64,000 bases of DNA. Source: a bacterium. Lineage in GTDB: Bacteria > SAR324 > XYD2-FULL-50-16. Shown one piece after another: positions 60,888 through 64,000 of the stretch; the first letter of the stretch is position 1; each line of letters starts with the position of its first letter. A model generated the notes under the pieces. It ran no database searches and was not told the origin of the DNA. It saw only the letters and a program-made list of their open reading frames with translations. The position numbers and the translations under genes are program-made. Location: assembly GCA_018829445.1 (NCBI GenBank), contig JAHJTV010000025.1, forward strand, positions 18,587-82,586, written 5' to 3'.

Positions 60888-61373
60888 ATGATAAGAGAAG
60901 TAAGCATTAAAGATGCTGACCAAATATGCAAAATTTACAACCACTACATTGAAAATACTATTGTGTCCTTTGAGGAACAACCTGTATCTACCCTTGATAT
61001 GGAGGAACGGATAGCGAAAGTTATTTCATCCAATCTTCCTTGGTTGATAATGGAAGATAAAAATTCAGTTGTAGGATATGCTTATTCTTCCCCTTGGAGC
61101 GAAAGAGGTGCTTATCGCCACTCAGTTGGAGTTACAATTTATCTTTTGCATGATCACACTGGCAGAGGACTTGGGTTTGAGCTTTATAGTGCATTATTTG
61201 ATAAACTCAGATCTTTAAACGTTCATTCACTAATTGGTGGAATTGCATTACCGAACCCCGGAAGTGTCGCTTTACACGAAAAAATGGGCATGATAAAAGT
61301 TGCTCATTATAAAGAAATAGGTTTTAAATTTGGTGACTGGGTTGATGTTGCATTTTGGCAACTCATAATTTGA
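60888..61373 (+). CDS. GNAT-family N-acetyltransferase (phosphinothricin-acetyltransferase-like)
   Basis: 161 residues. REVSIKDADQICKIYNHYIENTIVSFEEQPVS near the N-terminus and the acetyl-CoA loop HDHTGRGLGFELYSALFDKL (about 95-114), followed by GGIALPNPGSVALHEKMGM, match the Pat/Bar-like branch of GNAT enzymes, which acetylate small amines. ATG 60888 is chosen over a TTG at 60864. Its ribosome-binding site is weak. It starts an accessory segment of unrelated single genes. The 488-bp gap before it (60,400-60,887) shows no gene or strong structure. Confidence 0.88.
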   Translation: MIREVSIKDADQICKIYNHYIENTIVSFEEQPVSTLDMEERIAKVISSNLPWLIMEDKNSVVGYAYSSPWSERGAYRHSVGVTIYLLHDHTGRGLGFELYSALFDKLRSLNVHSLIGGIALPNPGSVALHEKMGMIKVAHYKEIGFKFGDWVDVAFWQLII

Positions 61374-61504
61374 TCCTATTAAATATCTGGAGTCGGCGCT
61401 AGTCGCCTTGGATGAGTTCAAATTTTATAGTTTTTGGCAGCATTATCTTTAATCAACTACCGTCGCAGCCGCGGCTCATAATTGCGTTGGTGTAAAAAAA
61501 TTAC

Positions 61505-62026
61505 ATGCGAAAGATAGAAGTCGTCGAATATGATCCCTCCTGGCCAAAGCACTTTGAATCTGAGAAAACGCTCTTGCTGAACACCTTGGGATCAATCGCC
61601 ATCGAAGTGTATCATGTCGGGAGTACGGCGGTTCCAGGTCTGGCAGCCAAGCTAACTATCGATATACTTGTCGAGGTTAGAGACCTGGCTGCACTTGATG
61701 ACCTCAATGGTGAGATGGAAAAAATCGGGTACAAGGTTAAAGGAGAGTTCGGTATTCCTGGCAGAAGATACTTTCAGAAAGGTGGTGATGACCGCTCACA
61801 TCAGGTTCACGCCTTTACGGACCGTGATGATAATGTTTTTAGGCACATTGCTTTTCGTGACTATTTACGTTCAAACCAGGCTGTTGCGCTCGAGTACGCT
61901 GCTTTAAAGAAAAGAGTCGCCAGGCAATGCAATAATGACATTGATAAGTATTGTTGCGGTAAAGATGCCTTCGTGAAACACCATGAAGAGATTGCAGTGA
62001 AACTAAAAGCATTTCACCCAGAATAG
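61505..62026 (+). CDS. GrpB family protein (UPF0157)
   Basis: 173 residues. IEVVEYDPSWPKHFESEKTLL, then IEVYHVGSTAVPGLAAKLTIDILVEVRD, and later HQVHAFTDRDDNVFRHIAFRDYLR, are the signature segments of GrpB, a member of the nucleotidyltransferase superfamily with no assigned reaction. It is complete and of normal length. It follows the GNAT gene by 131 bp and precedes a methyltransferase by 25 bp. Genes of this type frequently travel on mobile or accessory DNA. Confidence 0.92.
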   Translation: MRKIEVVEYDPSWPKHFESEKTLLLNTLGSIAIEVYHVGSTAVPGLAAKLTIDILVEVRDLAALDDLNGEMEKIGYKVKGEFGIPGRRYFQKGGDDRSHQVHAFTDRDDNVFRHIAFRDYLRSNQAVALEYAALKKRVARQCNNDIDKYCCGKDAFVKHHEEIAVKLKAFHPE

Positions 62027-62051
62027 AAAAAGGGGGGCAAAAACCCGAGAT

Positions 62052-62816
62052 ATGGAAAAAGTAAATTATGACAATGTGGCTGAAGTATATGAATATCGAT
62101 ATCAGAGTGCATACTCTATCGACGGAATTCCGCATAAGCTGCAGAATATTGAAAAAAAGTACAATATCAAAACTGTTCTTGAAGTTGGGTGTGGAACAGG
62201 TCATTGGCTGAACGTTTTTAAGAACGACCCATTTGTTATTGGCATTGATGCTTCTCCTGCTATGCTGTCAAAAGCAAACACACCGGAATCGTCCTGTTAC
62301 CTGGTTCAAGGCCTCGACAATCGGCTACCAATTAAAAACAACTCTATTGATTTCATTTATTGTGTCAATGCTATCCACCATTTCGAAGATCCGGAGAAAT
62401 TCATTCACGAATGCAAACCCATTCTGACTCAAAACGGGATATTATCAATAATCTGTATGAATCCTCATGCTGGTTTGGATAATTGGTTTATCTACGATTT
62501 TTTTAGTGGGACGCTGGAAAAAGATTTACAGCGCTATCCTTCACCCGTTGATTTTGAAAGATGGCTTCATAAAGCTGGATTTACGGAAATAACACTTCAA
62601 ATTGGTGAAAGATTGCAAAACAGAATTATTGGAGAAGATATTTTCCCATTGCCAAAAGAGTATACTTCGCAGCTTTCTTTAATGAATGATCACGAATATG
62701 AAATGGGAATCAAAAAAATTCGAGATTTTATGGATTTTACATGTTCAAAGAATAAAATACCTGAATTCAATGTCGATATATCACTTTCAATGGTGACAGC
62801 CAGAATTTCTAGATAG
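62052..62816 (+). CDS. Class I SAM-dependent methyltransferase
   Basis: 254 residues. The SAM-binding motif I is VLEVGCGTGHWLNVF (about 40-54), motif II reads VIGIDASPAMLSKA, and the post-motif IDFIYCVNAIHHFEDPEKFIHECKPIL (about 97-123) is typical of the methyltransferase type 11/UbiE-like group. The substrate is unknown. It follows the GrpB gene by 25 bp and may be co-transcribed. A 293-bp gap with nothing recognisable separates it from the toxin gene. Confidence 0.9.
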   Translation: MEKVNYDNVAEVYEYRYQSAYSIDGIPHKLQNIEKKYNIKTVLEVGCGTGHWLNVFKNDPFVIGIDASPAMLSKANTPESSCYLVQGLDNRLPIKNNSIDFIYCVNAIHHFEDPEKFIHECKPILTQNGILSIICMNPHAGLDNWFIYDFFSGTLEKDLQRYPSPVDFERWLHKAGFTEITLQIGERLQNRIIGEDIFPLPKEYTSQLSLMNDHEYEMGIKKIRDFMDFTCSKNKIPEFNVDISLSMVTARISR

Positions 62817-63109
62817 TTCCAATCTCCAAATGCATTCAGTCGACCATCCCTGCTGCTCTGGGGCTGACGAGTAATGCCGATGTTAGCTTCATCCTTACAA
62901 TCCAATTTGGTGTTCTCCATTTGAGAGATACTGACACGTGGTGAAAAAGAATGAACCGTGGAAAAAACAAGATTTGAAATTCCAACGGGAGCGGGGAAGA
63001 AATCAGAATTTATAAGAAGAAAATAAATAACTTGCAGACAAATTGCTAAAGATCGACCCGTTCAGCCGCTTGCGTGTCAAAACCGGTGGTTTGTAACGGC
63101 ATTGTGCTT

Positions 63110-63532
63110 TTACTCAATATAAGTGACTTCAATACCTAGTTTTTTTGCAGATTCTGCAAATTTGATATCAGCGGTTAGTAATGGAGTTTTATTTGATGCA
63201 GCAATTGCCAGATGCAATGCATCCAGAGTTCTGAGAGGTAGGTTGAATTCGGCAATCCAATTCATTGCTGTCGAGAAGTGCTTTGGCTGAATAGGCAGGT
63301 ATGTAAAGCTCTTTTTGTCAATATGAGTTCTAAATACAGACAAAACGGCTTTGCCATCTTCTTGAGACAAAGCTTTTTCTCTGATTTTTCGCGTAAGTGC
63401 AGAGGCTAATTCAACTTCGGTAAGCTGGCTAATTACAGGATTTGCAGTTTCAGTCAAAATGCTTTCGACTTGGTCACTATTTTTTTCTGGGCAGTAATAT
63501 GCTACCAGAACACTCGTATCAATATAAATCAT
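63110..63532 (-). CDS. PIN-domain toxin (VapC type)
   Basis: Predicted Mg-dependent ribonuclease toxin of 140 residues. The PIN acidic residues are MIYIDTSVLVAYY (Asp 5), SQLTEVELASAL (Glu about 41), TLDALHLAIA (Asp about 98) and LLTADIKFAESAKKLG (Asp about 117). The start abuts the last base of the antitoxin stop, with 1-bp overlap, which gives coupled translation. The partner is a Phd/YefM-like antitoxin instead of a VapB one, a common combination. Confidence 0.92.
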   Translation of the reverse strand: MIYIDTSVLVAYYCPEKNSDQVESILTETANPVISQLTEVELASALTRKIREKALSQEDGKAVLSVFRTHIDKKSFTYLPIQPKHFSTAMNWIAEFNLPLRTLDALHLAIAASNKTPLLTADIKFAESAKKLGIEVTYIE

Positions 63533-63768
63533 TAGTAGCGCTCTTCTTCTCTATGATCTATTACGGTTTGACTGAGTGATTTTCCTTTAACACTAATTTT
63601 ACTTCTAAATTGCTTTAAACTCTGTAAGGGGTTAGGTTTAGTATCAATATTAGAAATACGGGCAACACGTTTTCCTCTACGTGTGATAATAATTTCTTCC
63701 CCTTTTTCGACTTTATCAAGGATAGAACTAAGATTGTCCCTGACTTCTTTCACATTGATTTCAAGCAT
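63532..63768 (-). CDS. Phd/YefM-family antitoxin
   Basis: 78 residues. The N-terminus INVKEVRDNLSSILDKVEKGEEIIITRRGKRVARI is the Phd/YefM DNA-binding domain, and the C-terminal tail binds and neutralises the PIN toxin. AGGAGGT precedes the ATG by 6 bp. The gene comes before its toxin, as in most such pairs. A promoter (TTGACA, 17 bp, TACTCT) and an overlapping palindrome lie directly upstream, so autorepression is likely. Confidence 0.92.
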   Translation of the reverse strand: MLEINVKEVRDNLSSILDKVEKGEEIIITRRGKRVARISNIDTKPNPLQSLKQFRSKISVKGKSLSQTVIDHREEERY

Positions 63769-63784
63769 GATTACCTCCTGTTAT

Positions 63785-63823
63785 GTACACTTGAAGAGTA
63801 CCCTTAGTGTTGCCCTTTGTCAA
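63785..63823 (-). promoter_or_regulatory. Promoter and operator of the toxin-antitoxin operon
   Basis: Minus strand -35 TTGACA (63818-63823), 17-bp spacer, -10 TACTCT (63795-63800). An imperfect palindrome GTACACTT-G-AAGAGTAC (63785-63801) overlaps the -10 box, the expected place for repression by the antitoxin complex. Confidence 0.55.
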
Positions 63824-63970
63824 GACAACATTACATTTTCATAAAATATTGGTTTTAAACAGCAATGTCCGGTTAGGTTATTGCAACAATAACGAGAAAC
63901 GGCTTTCAAAATAATGGAATGTACAAAGACGCCATTACTTTAACTTTAGCTATTATTTGTTTAGAAAAAA

Positions 63971-63996
63971 GTAGGATGGGCTACTCGTTGCCCATC
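63971..63996. repeat. Palindromic repeat fragment at window end
   Basis: GATGGGC-TACTCGTT-GCCCATC, 7-bp arms, preceded by GTAG. It resembles the ends of the dispersed repeats in this window and may be a REP copy cut by the window edge. No gene is seen in 63,824-64,000. Confidence 0.4.
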
Positions 63997-64000
63997 AATA

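Noticed and set aside
60400..63110. Integron cassette array (GNAT, GrpB, methyltransferase, toxin-antitoxin).
   Set aside because: No convincing attC site (paired GTTRRRY / RYYYAAC cores) is visible between the genes and no integrase is present; left as an accessory segment only.

Overview
The window looks like part of the chromosome of an anaerobic, Gram-negative bacterium, most likely a Desulfobacterota ('Deltaproteobacteria') relative. The grounds are inference from gene content: an HgcA/HgcB pair, a UGA-containing GrdB-type selenoprotein, oxygen-sensitive 2-hydroxyacyl-CoA dehydratase/benzoyl-CoA reductase-type enzymes, sigma-54 promoters with an NtrC-type activator, many hybrid kinases, and modest GC content. 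No rRNA, tRNA, CRISPR array or complete insertion sequence was recognised, and the genus cannot be named from this sequence.

Layout. 0-5 kb: the end of a peptide ABC transporter operon, a LETM1-like membrane protein, and a three-gene operon (DUF2089, DUF4097, small SHOCT-like protein) whose products share a short C- or N-terminal helical motif. 5-9 kb: a large hybrid histidine kinase, a glutaredoxin/GST-DUF302 fusion and thioredoxin. 9-15.4 kb: an orphan branched-chain amino-acid-type binding lipoprotein, FtsH and three Hsp20 chaperones. 15.7-19.8 kb: CysE, a MoeB/ThiF-type E1 enzyme, a GrdB-family selenoprotein read through an in-frame UGA, and an ECF sigma factor with a probable anti-sigma partner. 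20-24.2 kb: GlpD, the mercury-methylation pair hgcA-hgcB, and a periplasmic binding protein. 24.5-33.6 kb: NAD synthetase, a TauE/SafE exporter with a small membrane partner, and a ZraP/ZraS/ZraR-like envelope-stress system.

34-45.4 kb holds the most unusual locus. A nine-gene minus-strand cluster encodes a FadR-type regulator, a GMC oxidoreductase, an all-helical protein of unknown family, two 2-hydroxyacyl-CoA dehydratase/benzoyl-CoA reductase-like subunits, two different ATP-dependent activases, a truncated acetyl-CoA-synthase-like protein with a Cys triad, and a CooC-type ATPase. A DUF169 protein and an SDR dehydrogenase are divergent, across a palindromic operator. The set suggests an ATP-driven low-potential reductase or dehydratase with its own metal-cluster maturation factors; the substrate is unknown.

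45.6-60.4 kb is signalling: a HisKA_2 kinase, two CheA-like kinases that lack CheW domains and flank a CheY and a CheX-like protein, a YibE/F membrane protein, an alkaline phosphatase, a REC-kinase and an EAL-CBS-GGDEF protein. 60.8-63.8 kb is an accessory segment (GNAT, GrpB, methyltransferase, Phd/VapC toxin-antitoxin).

Regulation visible in the DNA: three near-identical sigma-54 promoters precede thioredoxin, the hsp20 operon and the ZraP-like gene, each with a palindrome upstream. A REP/MITE-like repeat family recurs at about 18.5, 36.4, 36.5 and 45.5 kb, and two of its copies sit inside the dehydratase cluster.
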